64,000 nucleotides of DNA from Moringa oleifera (lineage: Eukaryota > Streptophyta > Magnoliopsida > Brassicales > Moringaceae). The translations under genes and the position numbers were made by a program. This document shows, in pieces, positions 11,265 to 22,080 of the stretch. The stretch spans positions 1,126,001 through 1,190,000 of the forward strand of contig JAJFZO010000256.1 in NCBI GenBank assembly GCA_021397835.1, given 5' to 3'. Below the pieces are notes generated by a model, which was not told the origin of the DNA, made no database searches, and worked only from the letters and a program-made list of their open reading frames with translations. Within the stretch, counting starts at the first letter, position 1. Every line of letters begins with the position of its first letter.

Positions 11265-11490
11265 GTAAGCTGCTGATTTCCTTTTATTTGTTTGTTTGTT
11301 TCATTTAGGCTTTATAAATTTTAAGTTGGATGTTGTCTTTCATGGATTATAGCCATTATAGTTTCTTTGTTAGATAATTGCATATGGTATTTTTGATCCC
11401 CTAAAGCCACTGCCAAAGTGTTTGCTTTTCTTGTCTGCCTCTGTCTAAATTATGTTCTTATGTTGGTGTAAAAATTGATTTATTTTGCAG
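11265..11490 (+). other. 3' UTR intron of the TOC132-type gene
   Basis: About 100 bases after the stop, GAAA|GTAAGC at 11265 is followed by a T-rich stretch and TTTTGCAG at 11483-11490. These are good donor and acceptor sites for a 226-bp intron in the 3' UTR. A stop followed by a downstream exon junction can make a transcript sensitive to nonsense-mediated decay if the junction lies far enough away. Here it is about 98 nt from the stop. Confidence 0.5.
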
Positions 11491-11816
11491 GAGCTTGATA
11501 TTTGTCATCTTTAGAGGTCCATTTCCTTTGCTCCTGGATTGCCATTTAATTTAAGTCTGAGAAAACTTCTTCTGGGACCTTTTTCCTTTTGGGTGCATGA
11601 TAGAAACCAAGCTAGTATGAGAAGAGAGTTTCTCTTGTATTGCTAGTGTTTCATGGATGAGAAGTGTTTTTGTTGTAGGGAGTTTGAACCCCCAGTTATT
11701 TGATACAGAGAAGTCCTCTATATTATAAACCAGAAAGTGGCTTCCTAATTGACTCTCCTATACTCTCTAGTTATCAAACCTATGCTCTTTAGGTAATTCA
11801 TAACTAACACAATAAA

Positions 11817-11820
<4 letters not shown>

Positions 11821-11865
<45 letters not shown>
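11821..11865. repeat. (TA)n microsatellite
   Basis: About 22 uninterrupted TA units downstream of the TOC132-type gene. Likely polymorphic in length. Confidence 0.95.
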
Positions 11866-11868
<3 letters not shown>

Positions 11869-13093
11869 GTTGCCCATTGCTTTAATAGCTTCTTGTTAGT
11901 CGATTCCCTAAGTTTCTACTTTGCAACCCCCTGCCTAAGTTTCTTGTTGCTACTTCTAGCATCCTGATACAGAGCAAGCCCACAGAATTCATGGGGGCTT
12001 CAGATTTGCCTTCCCTTCTGTCTCTATGTTCTCTTTTTATGTGACTATGCCTTGCTTCTTAAAAAGCTGTTGAAACATCAGTTTTGATCTTTCTGTGGGT
12101 TTGATTTTGTTGTGTAGGAACAATGTATATAGCTTATTTTTGTATTACGAATTACATGTAGATTGGGTTCCTCATGTTATGTGGGGGTTCTGGATCTTTC
12201 TTGTAATAGCACAGTTATTAAGAATATGTTTCTCTCAGATTATTATATTCTCTTTGAATGACAAGAAATTGTAGATAAAAGAAAAGGAAAATGCAACTCT
12301 AGTGTTCAGCATTTAAATAGCATTAGTTGACTTCAATTGTCAATACTTTCAATTGCTTGTCCTGTGAAACAGGGCTGCCTTTTTGGTTTCTTGTTGTAGG
12401 TGTCTGTTTCTCCACTATTTCATTGTAACACATTGTTTCCCCTATTTGAGCTATGCACTGAATACTCTTTGTTAGCAAAGATTGTTGAATCTTACTCGTG
12501 TATGTTAGTTCATTGATGTAGGCATCAGTCTGGCAAATGCTGAGTTACTTTGTAGCCAGAGGATGCCAAAATTGGTGCTGTTGCAAATGATATAGAGGAC
12601 ATGCATTTGGGCAAAGTAGCCTTTGGTAGCTGAAAAGGCTACTAGTAAACACAGGCTTATCTGTGGAAGAGAGAGAAACATGAGGGGTTTAGTCTGAGTT
12701 ATGAATCTTTTGGGGTCATTGAGTTTGTTTCTAATCTTTAAATTTAAAGTCGCAAGATATAGAACAAAACAGGGTATTTTTCTTCGAGTAGGTCTCAGAG
12801 AAATTGTGTTACTTGAAAGCATTAGGGAACAAATATATATATGATTAAGAGTGGAGGCGACCATTGGCATTTAATAATGGTTGCAGATGTATGATTCAAC
12901 AAATTGTGTTGCTTGAAAGTAGTACAGAGACAACTGTAACAAATATGCCTGCTGTAATTTAATTATATAATTTTTAATTTTTTAATTTTTTGATGTTTTA
13001 ATTTTGCTGTGTTAGTGTCTTAGTGCTTGTTTTAGAACCAAATGATGAGATTATATTATGGCGTTTGATGTAGTGGCTTTATTGGACCATGAG

Positions 13094-13240
13094 GTCTCAC
13101 TTGGTCCCGATTTTGTTTCATTTGGGTTCATTGGATTTAATTCGAGCTTCATTCGAATTCAGTTAAGTTCATTCGATCCCATTGGAGCATCATTAGGGTC
13201 CATTTGGGCTTCATTCGAGCCCATTTTGGTATTCATGTGA
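13094..13240. repeat. degenerate short-period repeat (TTCATTCGA / CCCATT type)
   Basis: The words TTCATT, TTCGA and CCCATT recur every 16-20 bases, as in GAGCTTCATTCGAATTC, GTTCATTCGATCCCATT and GCTTCATTCGAGCCCATT. This makes a decayed minisatellite of roughly 8 units. It is richer in GC than its flanks. No known family recognised. Confidence 0.5.
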
Positions 13241-13998
13241 ATTTTTGAGGACTGATTTTGGGTTTTGTTTGCCTCTATTTTACTCGAGGTTACCGGCTGA
13301 GTAGTGAAAAACAAAACGTCAGTCCGAATAGACATATGATTGAATTATATTAAATTAAATTAGATTAAAATTATATTAATGATATGATATATTTAATATA
13401 ATATGAGGCCAGATATAATTAAAATTAATTTTATTTATTTCATAATTTAGTAATATTAATGAAATACAATTTAATGTCTATTAGAAATTTGAATTATATT
13501 ATATGATAATAATAATTAATTATTTAAATATTTTATTGTACTTTGTTATTATTTTAACTTAAAAAATATGATTATAAATTAAATTTTATAAATTTGAACA
13601 ATGAATGCAAATTAACTACGATAATAAAGTTGAAAAAATTACTATCAATTTCAGAAATGGTGCATACCCAAATTTAGTACAAATTATTTTTGTCGACTTC
13701 TAATGTTCTTCAAGAATGAGCCGCCCCTTTCTTGTGTATACTGCCAATAATGCAAATAGAATATTGAGTTAGTGTAAATAGGATAGCTTTATTTTAAATA
13801 GCTTAATATTAAGTTACCAACTTTTACCAACTTAAAGTGAACACTTTTATTCATATAAAGCATGTACTGCCAATAATGCAAAGTTTATTCACTAATAATT
13901 ATAACAGTAAAAGAATACCCAAATACAGTGATAAAGATTGGATTTAACATATTGTCCTGAAATGAAAATGAAAGCAGAGAAGAGTCAGTTAATTAACT

Positions 13999-14559
13999 TC
14001 AGTGAACAATTGTAACATTGTAACCAACTATAGCGTCGCCCGAGGCAGCATCGAACCAATGCGTCTGCGCGATTGCGTACCCACGAGCCAACCGGAAAAG
14101 CCCAGTTCCGCCGACGATCGGCATCTCCCGGACGCGGTTCATGGCTGAATTCTTGCCCATGATACTGATAGAGCTACCATTGTACTTGCCTTCACTGAAA
14201 CTGAAGCTCATCGCCATGAGTAAGCCCACTTCATCCTGACATGCAGAAGCGTACAGCCCCTGAGCTCGTCCGACTAGCTTCGAGTTCCTGTCGGACGTCT
14301 CCGTGAGTGGATCGTCCGCCATCATCACAACACCGAAGAGAGTTGCCGACTTGTCGCTGCCGGTGGCTTGAGCAACCCTGATAGCACTAGGGTTCTTCCC
14401 ACTGAGCGTGTCATGAAAGTAGAACTGAAGATTCGTCACAGTTTCCTTCTTAGCTTCAAGCCTATTCTCCCATGTCTCCACATGGAAGCTCTGGACCCAT
14501 GGCATGGCTGCCACCCAGAAGACAAGCATCACGGCCGACGCTGAACCTATCTTCGCCAT
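13999..14559 (-). CDS. dirigent-like protein 1
   Basis: 186-residue secreted dirigent-family protein. It has an N-terminal signal peptide (MAKIGSASAVMLVFWVAAMP), then the family landmarks TNLQFYFHDTLSGKNPSAI, the MADDPLTE segment, MPIVGGTGLFRLARGYA and the C-terminal GDAIVGYNVTIVH. Dirigent proteins form beta-barrels in the apoplast and guide stereoselective coupling of phenoxy radicals in lignan and lignin-related chemistry. Substrate and stereochemistry cannot be inferred here. Sequons NGS and NVT suggest N-glycosylation. The frame is open to an ATG at 14628, but a TATA box (CCTATAAAAG, minus strand, about 14643-14652) would start transcription near 14615-14620, downstream of that codon. 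The ATG at 14559 is therefore chosen and gives the same length as the next paralogue. First of three tandem copies. Confidence 0.88.
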   Translation of the reverse strand: MAKIGSASAVMLVFWVAAMPWVQSFHVETWENRLEAKKETVTNLQFYFHDTLSGKNPSAIRVAQATGSDKSATLFGVVMMADDPLTETSDRNSKLVGRAQGLYASACQDEVGLLMAMSFSFSEGKYNGSSISIMGKNSAMNRVREMPIVGGTGLFRLARGYAIAQTHWFDAASGDAIVGYNVTIVH

Positions 14560-14642
14560 CTCGGTTGGCTTCGCAAGCTTTTTCCGAAGAAATGGAGCAA
14601 AGTAAAGAAAAGCCTTGGAAAACGTCAATTTCCTAGCAGAAT

Positions 14643-14652
14643 TCTTTTATAG
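14643..14652 (-). promoter_or_regulatory. TATA box of dirigent-like gene 1
   Basis: Minus-strand TATAAAAG sits about 85-90 bases upstream of the chosen ATG at 14559. It lies only about 17 bases upstream of the alternative ATG at 14628, too close for that codon to be inside the transcript. Confidence 0.6.
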
Positions 14653-14659
14653 GCATCCA

Positions 14660-16080
14660 TAGATTCCAAGAGGGAGTACTATCTTTTTGACTAGACAACA
14701 ACTTTGTTCAATTTGTCACGAATTTCCTACCGACTCCAATTTAATTGAAGATTTTTGTAGAATTTTTTGGCTTAATTAGGTACATTTCCTAACCAAGATT
14801 TGAAAACTTTGATTGTTTATGTTAGTATATGTGGGTATTGTACAGGAAGTTGTCTGATTTTGTCAAATTGGGCTGTTTTTGTATTAACATAATGCAGCTT
14901 ACCTACCTCCTGCTTGTCTCATCTCTTACTCTACAAAGAAAAGAATCAAATTTTTATGTTAATAGTGAGCCCATTAGGTTAGCTTAGCTAATATTGAAAA
15001 CAAATTATTCAATCATTGGGTTGGCCATATGGTTGGCATCCCTTTAATTAAAGGGTCACATCTTCTACAAATATGGCTTAATTTGCTTACTTCATTTCTT
15101 GCTTTGGGGATTGAAGAATTTATAAACTTTGTTGTTTGTTTATCCCATAGAGTGTAAAGACGAATAAACATAAATAAAAATTAATTTCAAAAATATTTTT
15201 CACATGAGTACTATAAGAATGATATTTTAAGAATAATTTTACATCAAATATAATTCAGAAAAATAATCTAATAATAAAATATTATATAAGTCTTGATCTA
15301 TAATAAAGTATTTCACTAAGGAAATTGACGTTGTTTTACTTAAAATACAACTCATATTTATATCTTCGAAATACTGTCTAAAGTGAGATTTTTTTCTTTA
15401 ATAAATTAAATTATTGTTAATTAATACAACTTATCCATAAATTGAGTTTTAATTTGGATTTATTTCACTTTCTAAATATTTATTTCACCGAATTTAAACA
15501 AGTCGTACATCCTCAATTTAATTCAAACTTTCTCCCTTTATTTTTTTTTATAGTTGTTGTTTAATGCATTTTCTTAACGTTAACAGTGCACAAATTTTAA
15601 TTTATGTTAACAAAAAGTCCTAATTAAATTAATCTATGAAATTTACTATTTAAAATGATATTTATTCAAATTTAAATTAATTTATTATTATTTTTAAAAA
15701 AATGTGATAAGAAAAAGAAATTTGAGACGTTTTGTATTTTATATTTCATACTGTTATACTGAAAAGCGTAGATCTTTCTTATAAAGTATGCTATTGATTA
15801 AACATCTTTTATTACCCGTGACAAAAGCTCATCATCAATTTAAATAAGCAAAAAAGAAAAAAGAAAAATAAATAAGCATCAATTTTGCGAAAGAGAAGCA
15901 TTTTTTAATTTAAAATTTTTGATCATGGAAAATTCTAATAATCATGCAAAGACCCAATTCGCTAATCAATGAGAATTAATGATTTTTAAGCTTGAGGAAG
16001 AGATATTATATATCATTTTTCACTATTGTGAATTTCAGATTTTTGGCGTGATCCATGCAGATCAACCCAAGCCCGAATAT
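14660..16080. other. AT-rich spacer between dirigent genes 1 and 2
   Basis: No gene or structured repeat seen. From about 15,160 to 15,960 the sequence is strongly AT-rich. The region upstream of 14,652 is the probable promoter of gene 1. Confidence 0.4.
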
Positions 16081-16641
16081 TTAGTAATGAAACACAGTCA
16101 CGTTGTACTCAAGAATGGCGTCACCATTTTTGTAGTTGATATAGCTAGTCTTTATCTTGGCAAACCCTCGAGCCATCTTGAACTTCCCTCTTCCTCCCAC
16201 CACCGCCACCTCACGTTCCGTCTCCGTCACCGGATTCCTTGAGAACACGCTGATCGAGCTCCCCTTGAACTCACCGGTAGTAAAACCCAAATCAACGTAC
16301 AAAGTTACAGTGAACTTATTCTGGTCTCCACTGGATATTACGTACAGCCCTTTAGCGTCCCCGACAACCGGCGAGTTGCGATGAGGACCTGCAGTGAGGA
16401 CATCATCAATGGCGACCACGTCGCCGAAAGATAAACCATCGGTGTGGGTGATGTTAGCACGAGCCACCACGACGGCGGTGGGGTTTTGGCCGCTGAGAAT
16501 GTCGTGGAGGAAGAAGCGGAGATGGGTCACCTTCTCTTGCCCCCGAACAGCTGGTTCTGTCTCAGAGTAGTACGCGCTGCGTACAGGTAAGCTTGTCATG
16601 CATAGAATCACAAAAGAAGAAAAGATCACTCTTGCTTCCAT
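16081..16641 (-). CDS. dirigent-like protein 2
   Basis: 186 residues: signal peptide (MEARVIFSSFVILCMTSLPV), then VTHLRFFLHDILSGQNPTAV, VAIDDVLTAGP, VAVVGGRGKFKMARGFA and the terminal GDAILEYNVTVFHY. The role is as for its neighbours: an apoplastic protein steering radical coupling, substrate unknown. Relative to the other two copies it has VGGRGKFKMARG in place of VGGTGLFRLARG, and the NGSS sequon is replaced by KGSS. The two paralogues to its right and left share about the same length and motif spacing, so the array arose by tandem duplication. Gene 3 is visibly closer in sequence (both have GFTTGEF.GSSISVFSRNPV). A TATA-like element lies about 50 bases upstream. Confidence 0.9.
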   Translation of the reverse strand: MEARVIFSSFVILCMTSLPVRSAYYSETEPAVRGQEKVTHLRFFLHDILSGQNPTAVVVARANITHTDGLSFGDVVAIDDVLTAGPHRNSPVVGDAKGLYVISSGDQNKFTVTLYVDLGFTTGEFKGSSISVFSRNPVTETEREVAVVGGRGKFKMARGFAKIKTSYINYKNGDAILEYNVTVFHY

Positions 16642-16687
16642 CTGGTTTTCTCCTTCAGTAATATCTTATGTGATCTCAATCTGAATC

Positions 16688-16700
16688 TCTCTATATATTC
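16688..16700 (-). promoter_or_regulatory. TATA box of dirigent-like gene 2
   Basis: Minus-strand GAATATATAGAG lies about 50-60 bases upstream of the ATG at 16641, consistent with a short 5' UTR. Confidence 0.5.
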
Positions 16701-17343
16701 TGGTTTCTTTGCTTAATTTCCTTTACTTTCTAGGTAACCAATCAAGTATTTAGAAGGATTAGTGCTGCTTGATAGAGGTAATTAAAGTACAGTATCTGCA
16801 GTATCTGATATCTTAATATGTGCCTTATTTGGCTAAATCATCAATGGAGTTAAACAAGTGTACAAGGCAACAAATTTCCATTGTTAATTGTTGAAAGTTA
16901 ATTCTTGATTAGAGATATTAATGACATAATCAGATATGATTTTCTGTTTATATTCAAAGTATTGATGGAGATCTTAGAAATCTCAAAAGGTACTGTTCAT
17001 AAGTTTTGTGCCCTGCATTTTTAGTATCACTGATTTTCATAAAATGTCTGATAAAGAGGTTTATTTTCAGAAAGATCAAGTTTTCCAATGGCGAGACGAA
17101 ATCAAAAATAAAGATCATCAGTATGTGATTGTTATTATTTGATCATGGCCATGATGCTTAATGTGAGAATTACTGGATGGGGTTAAGCATGAGAACTTAG
17201 TATAATGGAGATCTATAATATCATCATTTTCTGGCTGGCCTTACAGGGTTAGATCACTGTGTGACTTTATGAAAGATTCTGAGTTATTATTCCAACATGA
17301 ATGAATTACAGATTCTTAATATTTTATAATGAAATCATATGGG
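16701..17343. other. spacer between dirigent genes 2 and 3
   Basis: Promoter side of gene 2 and 3' side of gene 3. No further gene or repeat was recognised. Confidence 0.4.
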
Positions 17344-17913
17344 TCAGGTATGAATCACGGTGACATTGTACTCAACAATGGCATCGCCATTAGTCTCGTT
17401 TACAAAGTAGGTCTTAAGCTGAGCAAACCCTCTAGCCATCCTGAACTTCCCTCTTCCTCCGACCACCGCAAGCTCACGTTCCGTCTCCAGAACCGGATTC
17501 CTAGAAAACACACTGATAGAGCTCCCGTTGAACTCACCTGTAGTGAAACCAAAATCTAAGTAGGAGACCAGTGTCACTGCACTCTGGCCAGCTGATACAT
17601 ACAGCCCTCTTGCATTCCCTATCACTTCTGAGGTCAGATCAGGACCCACCGTCAGTGGATCGTCAACGGAAAACACGCTGCCGAAAGGTGCCGGAGACTT
17701 GTCGTCCCCGGTGACGTTTGCATGTGCTACCATGACTGCAGTAGGGTTTGTGCCACTCAGTGTGTCATGGAAGAAAAAGTGGAGATTGGTGACTGTCTCT
17801 TGCCTGGAGACTAATGGAACAGTGTCTGAATGATATGATTTGCCATGCCCTGGTAAGTTTGCAATGCAGGAAATCATCACAGCGCAAGTCATGAAGATCT
17901 CTCTTCCTCCCAT
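17344..17913 (-). CDS. dirigent-like protein 3
   Basis: 189-residue dirigent protein: signal peptide (MGGREIFMTCAVMISCIANL), VTNLHFFFHDTLSGTNPTAV, FSVDDPLTVGPD, LAVVGGRGKFRMARGFA and C-terminal GDAIVEYNVTVIHT. NGSS and NVT sequons are present. The frame is open to 17997, but a TATA box at 17961-17974 lies inside that extension. Transcription would begin near 17940, after the first two in-frame ATGs. The ATG at 17913 starts a clean signal peptide and is preferred. The ATG at 17937 is the alternative. Same direction as genes 1 and 2, closest to gene 2. Confidence 0.88.
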   Translation of the reverse strand: MGGREIFMTCAVMISCIANLPGHGKSYHSDTVPLVSRQETVTNLHFFFHDTLSGTNPTAVMVAHANVTGDDKSPAPFGSVFSVDDPLTVGPDLTSEVIGNARGLYVSAGQSAVTLVSYLDFGFTTGEFNGSSISVFSRNPVLETERELAVVGGRGKFRMARGFAQLKTYFVNETNGDAIVEYNVTVIHT

Positions 17914-17960
17914 CTTTTCAGATTGTTCAGAATTCATCACATGGTCATCATGTACAGCCA

Positions 17961-17974
17961 TTATTAATATATAG
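17961..17974 (-). promoter_or_regulatory. TATA box of dirigent-like gene 3
   Basis: Minus-strand CTATATATTAATAA lies about 50-60 bases upstream of the ATG at 17913. It overlaps the N-terminal extension of the longer open frame and so argues against it. Confidence 0.6.
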
Positions 17975-18370
17975 CCCTTCATCCTTTTATTAACCACAGC
18001 TCGGTGCCAAAACGGGCACCTTTGCTTAATGACATTAATTACATTGGATCTTAAAATATCAACATGTATAAATCCTATGGCTAGAATATTACCAATTATA
18101 TTTTTTCTTTCTGAATCTCGGGATGAAATGAAGATTTTCTTGTCTTCAAAGTAAGATTCCAGCTTAATTTATTTATGATATTGTTACATAATTAGAGAAT
18201 TTCGTCATCTTTTGCATCTAAATGAAAATTAGAAGCCGTAATAAGGTGAAAGCTTATTTTCTTGAGTCAAGATTCTTTGCTACTCTGAATTATACTGATG
18301 CTCAGATTAGTAGATAATCTGAATCCATTTTGTTGTCAATTCTCTTATCAGAGTCAAATATGATAACTAG

Positions 18371-18574
18371 AAGCTTTTATTACAGGAACCCAGAAAGCTG
18401 TTCACACTGACAAGCCAGCGGTGCTTTTATTACATGGAACCTGAAGGCTGTTCATACTGACAAGCCATCAGTGCTTTTATGACATGGAACCTGAAAGCTG
18501 TTCATACTAGTTAACCCGCTATCGGTGCTTTTATTACATGGAACCTGAAGGCTGTTCATGCTAACAAGCCACTG
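18371..18574. repeat. four-unit minisatellite, about 50-bp period
   Basis: Units start at 18371, 18421, 18471 and 18525 (50, 50, 54 and about 50 bp). Each has the form GTGCTTTTATTACATGGAAC followed by CTGAAGGCTGTTCATACTGACAAGCC-like sequence with a few substitutions. The array sits directly 3' of the broken amidase copy on the minus strand, perhaps in its former 3' UTR. Confidence 0.9.
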
Positions 18575-18596
18575 TACCATTAGCAGCATCATCTAC

Positions 18597-21500
18597 CTAA
18601 ACATCGTAATCTACTGACCATACAAGTAAATAAACTTGAATTAATGGATCATCACTTCCTAGACCAGGGCTGGAAGGAGGAGGCCTCCTGATATTAGTAG
18701 CTTGCTCGAAGCCATAGGCAATCTCGATAAACTTAGGCTCTGAGCCTTTTAGTCCTCCAAAAACAATGCCAACGGGCATGCCAGCTGTATTATACCCAGC
18801 AGGCGTGATTCGTGGATACCCACCAATTGCCAGAACAGTGGCAAACAGAGTGAGTTCTGCCCCAGGTGGTACCAATGCATCTAGGTTGTTTTCCTTCATT
18901 AACTTCTCAAAACCATTTGTTGACAAGCTTTGTAATTTTGACACAGCTTCCATGACCTCTTTTGTACCAGTACCGGTGGTTGCTTGAGCTGGGAGAAGTA
19001 GTTCTTGACCATATTCTTGAATTTTTTCCTGCATGGTCTCGTTCGAATTATTACACAAAATGGTCATGATCCAATCCGAGTTCTACTCATGTAATATTTT
19101 GATGAGATCTTCAACACATTATGTGATTGAAGGGACTTGATATAGGCTATCTTATCGGTAAGCTAATGTTGTCACTTGTCGGTAAAATCACTGAACAGGT
19201 TTGAAATATTGTGGTTTCGGTGTAAAAACTGCAAAATAGAAGTGCAGTCAAAGGGCCTCGGACGGTGGAGTTACTCTCCGCTAATCAAGTTAGTTCTTTG
19301 TGAAAATAGAGTTTTTGGCTAATGAAAAATATGATTTTTTTTTTTGTGTAAAACATAGTTATGAACATGTTAATATACTTGTTGAGATGATATTCTTATC
19401 ATTGGACTGTGAATATGACTTTTTTTCACGTTAGTAAAGGAGATACCAACTTGTCTACAGGTTAGTTTTTTACTTTTCTTGTCCTTTTGAGCAGTCGGCT
19501 TTCAGATGTGATAACTTCAAGTTGACTCTATTGCTAATGTTTTGATTCTCACAGCGAGTCTCTTGCTATCCTGCCTGAAATCTTCTATGATCCTTTAATT
19601 TTATAGTTTAACATAACTTTTTAAAAAAACATGCCCATACCGGATTAGATGAATCATAAGTTTTTTAAATTCGGATCAAATTTATCCTTATTGTTGTTGA
19701 AATTTATGATTTCTGGTGGGAATGTCACTGGGTATGACTCCAGGCTATTGATCAGGTAATCATTTATGGCCTTTTTGAGCTCAGCAGGCAAGGCAACAGA
19801 TACACTAGCCTAACATGGTGTTAGTGTTAGCTATTTGAAGATTATCTATCAAATGGGCACCTTGGTTCCTTCATATATGCCATGTTACAATGACAAATCA
19901 GATTAGTCAGATCTTGTATATATCATTAAGTCTTAATTTAACAATGATATTTGGTGAATTCTGGGCTAGTAAAAAACGACAGAATCTGTGTTGTCGTACG
20001 AAATAAGTGAGAAGAGAAAAAAAAGGGAATGTTATATGACTGATCAGGTTTGCATCCAACTAGATCTTCACTTGGGGATGCATCAACATAGTTAAAACGG
20101 CTTATAAAAGGGGAGGCAGTTGGTTCTGCTGGGCAAAGCATAAAAACAAAAAAAGAAAGAGTAAGAAACTCGGAAAATATTTAAAAGAAAATTGGTTAGT
20201 TTTGGAGACTGGGTTTTGTAATTAAAATTTAGTCTATTTTCTCTGTGAGTTCTTCTCAACAAGTAGTGTTGGATCTGAGATCGAGAAGCCGTGTAAGTTT
20301 TTTCTTAATTTTGTCTCATTGTATTATAGAATTGAATCTTGATGAGTAGATCCGCTGAATTTTTGTTTTAGCGATTCACCGGTAGATGCAGGTTTCATAT
20401 CAAACCATGTTAATTGTTGTGTTAAGTGCGTGTGAGTGATGGATTATTGTTCTTTAGATGTGTTGCACATATACATAACTAGATTAATTGCTGCTGCTGA
20501 TGAAAATTTGGATGATGAATTGATGGTGATGAATGCTGTCAAAAGTAAATTCTCATTGCTTGCTTGATATATAAGTTTAGCCAGAATTATGTACTAAACT
20601 GCTAAGACAACAATGGTGATTACTATATCACCAGGGATTACAGAGACTTAAAAAGAATATGAATGTTCAAGCTAAGCTTTGCATGTAGAAAAACTGGAAG
20701 TTCTGTTTATCACTGGTCTAACAGTCTTCTGAATTCTCTCATGAAGTATTAATTCAATTACGATATTTCTGATTGATACCTTAGAGTGTTGAGAGTCTGC
20801 TCAGAGATACTAGACAGATCGGGTCTGTCCTGAAAAATATTGAAGAACCGATGCCTCACTATTCCCGATCTCTTCCCCCGCAGTCGTGTAGGTTTTAAAT
20901 ATTGCTCGTAGCTACACGGGGGATGTACTTTAAAGCCGCTGTTGTTGCTGGATCATTAGAATCCAAGCCTGCGATGAGATCGGGAACGAGAACAGCTTCT
21001 TCCACTGTCCTGCCGACAGGCCTGTTTGATCAATTGAACCAGGCAGGAGGAGCCTTTAATTTGTCATTAATTGTTATAAGTACTCAAAAGTGTACTAATT
21101 CTACCATCTTATGGATGAAATGTGATTGTCCAGTGAAGAATACGACGATGGTTTTGGAACCATCAACATACCCAGCGGTGTCTTGCCTAACGAGAGATTG
21201 GGCTGACACCAGCTCGGCTGGTGAGACCAACTCTGCTGAGTTGTAACTGGATGGACATAAGATGGAGCCAGCAGTCTCAGTGCCAAGTAAGACTGCTGCC
21301 TGCCATATTTGCTGCCACTGATAGAGCTGATCCGCTGCTTGATCCACAAGTTCCGACCGATCTGACATCAGGATTCTGCACCCAGTTCCAAACATGTTAA
21401 ATCATTATATGCCAAAGCTTGGAAACCATTGATTTGATCTAATGATGAAGTAATCAACTCAACAGTAAATATTGAAAAAAAAAAGAAGGAAAAAACATTG

Positions 21501-22080
21501 GAAAGAAGCTTGAGCCAGGCGTCCAACTGACCGTTCCTTGGCCGCCTCTAGCAGACCAGCCATCTGGCATACTAAAGCCCCTGAAACCAGCCCATTCGGT
21601 CAAGCTAGCCTTTCCCAAGATGATGGCACCGGCGTCCTTCAACTTCTTCACCATGCCTCCATCCCTAGGCACGACTGAGCCTTCCAGGGCGAAAGAGCCA
21701 GCCGCTGTGCCCAGCTTCTCCTTGGTTGCAATGTTATCCTTAAGCAGGACAGGAATCCCATGCAGCTTACCCAGTGAGCTACTGCCCTCTCGGTCAGCCT
21801 TTTCAGCCTCTGTGAGTGCATCTGGCCGGTTCACTTCTATGACCCCTTTAAGGAGAGTGTTCTGGTTTTGGATTTCTCAGAGATATCACTCAACGAGTTG
21901 CTTGGAGGTAAGCTTGTCATCCTTGAAAGCCTGTTCGATATTTTTTATGGTTGTTTATGCGACGTTGAATGTAGTACTAGGATCACTTAGGCCAAATGAC
22001 CGGGATGAAACTACTGCGATAAGGATCAGAAGCAGCTGTGAAATGAGGGAAAAGCTCACAGGTGAAGAACCAGCAGCCAT
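18597..22080 (-). pseudogene. amidase copy A, disrupted
   Basis: Five-exon relic matching the intact copies at 23491-25479 and 26060-27945. Approximate exons, 5' to 3': 22080-21532, 21375-21172, 21021-20780, about 19868-19660 and 19028-18597. Exon 1 keeps the start and the catalytic Lys motif (LLKDNIATKEK), but it has one in-frame stop after FNVA and two in QLVE-stop-YL-stop-EIQ. Exon 2 keeps CGSSSGSALSVAANM, then loses frame before the nucleophile-Ser motif and has an 11-bp net deletion. Exon 3 shifts frame near YIP..YEQYLKP. Exon 4 has stops and a shift. Exon 5 is open (143 codons) but lacks one residue in GGYPRI-TPAG. Splice sites are mostly kept. Introns 3 and 4 are about 0.9 and 0.6 kb, against about 0.1 kb in the intact copies, so extra DNA has entered them. 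An amidase product is very unlikely. Confidence 0.9.

Larger units (their letters stand above)
11491..13998. other. 3' UTR and spacer between TOC132-type and dirigent genes
   Basis: T-rich + strand sequence up to about 12,300 probably includes the rest of the TOC132-type 3' UTR. Beyond it are only chance open frames, including 12505-12870 on the minus strand, which has no recognisable family. From 13,330 on the DNA is very AT-rich. Confidence 0.4.

Noticed and set aside
12505..12870. 121-codon minus-strand open frame 3' of the TOC132-type gene
   Set aside because: Composition looks like reverse complement of T-rich UTR, no family resemblance, and no splice or promoter context.
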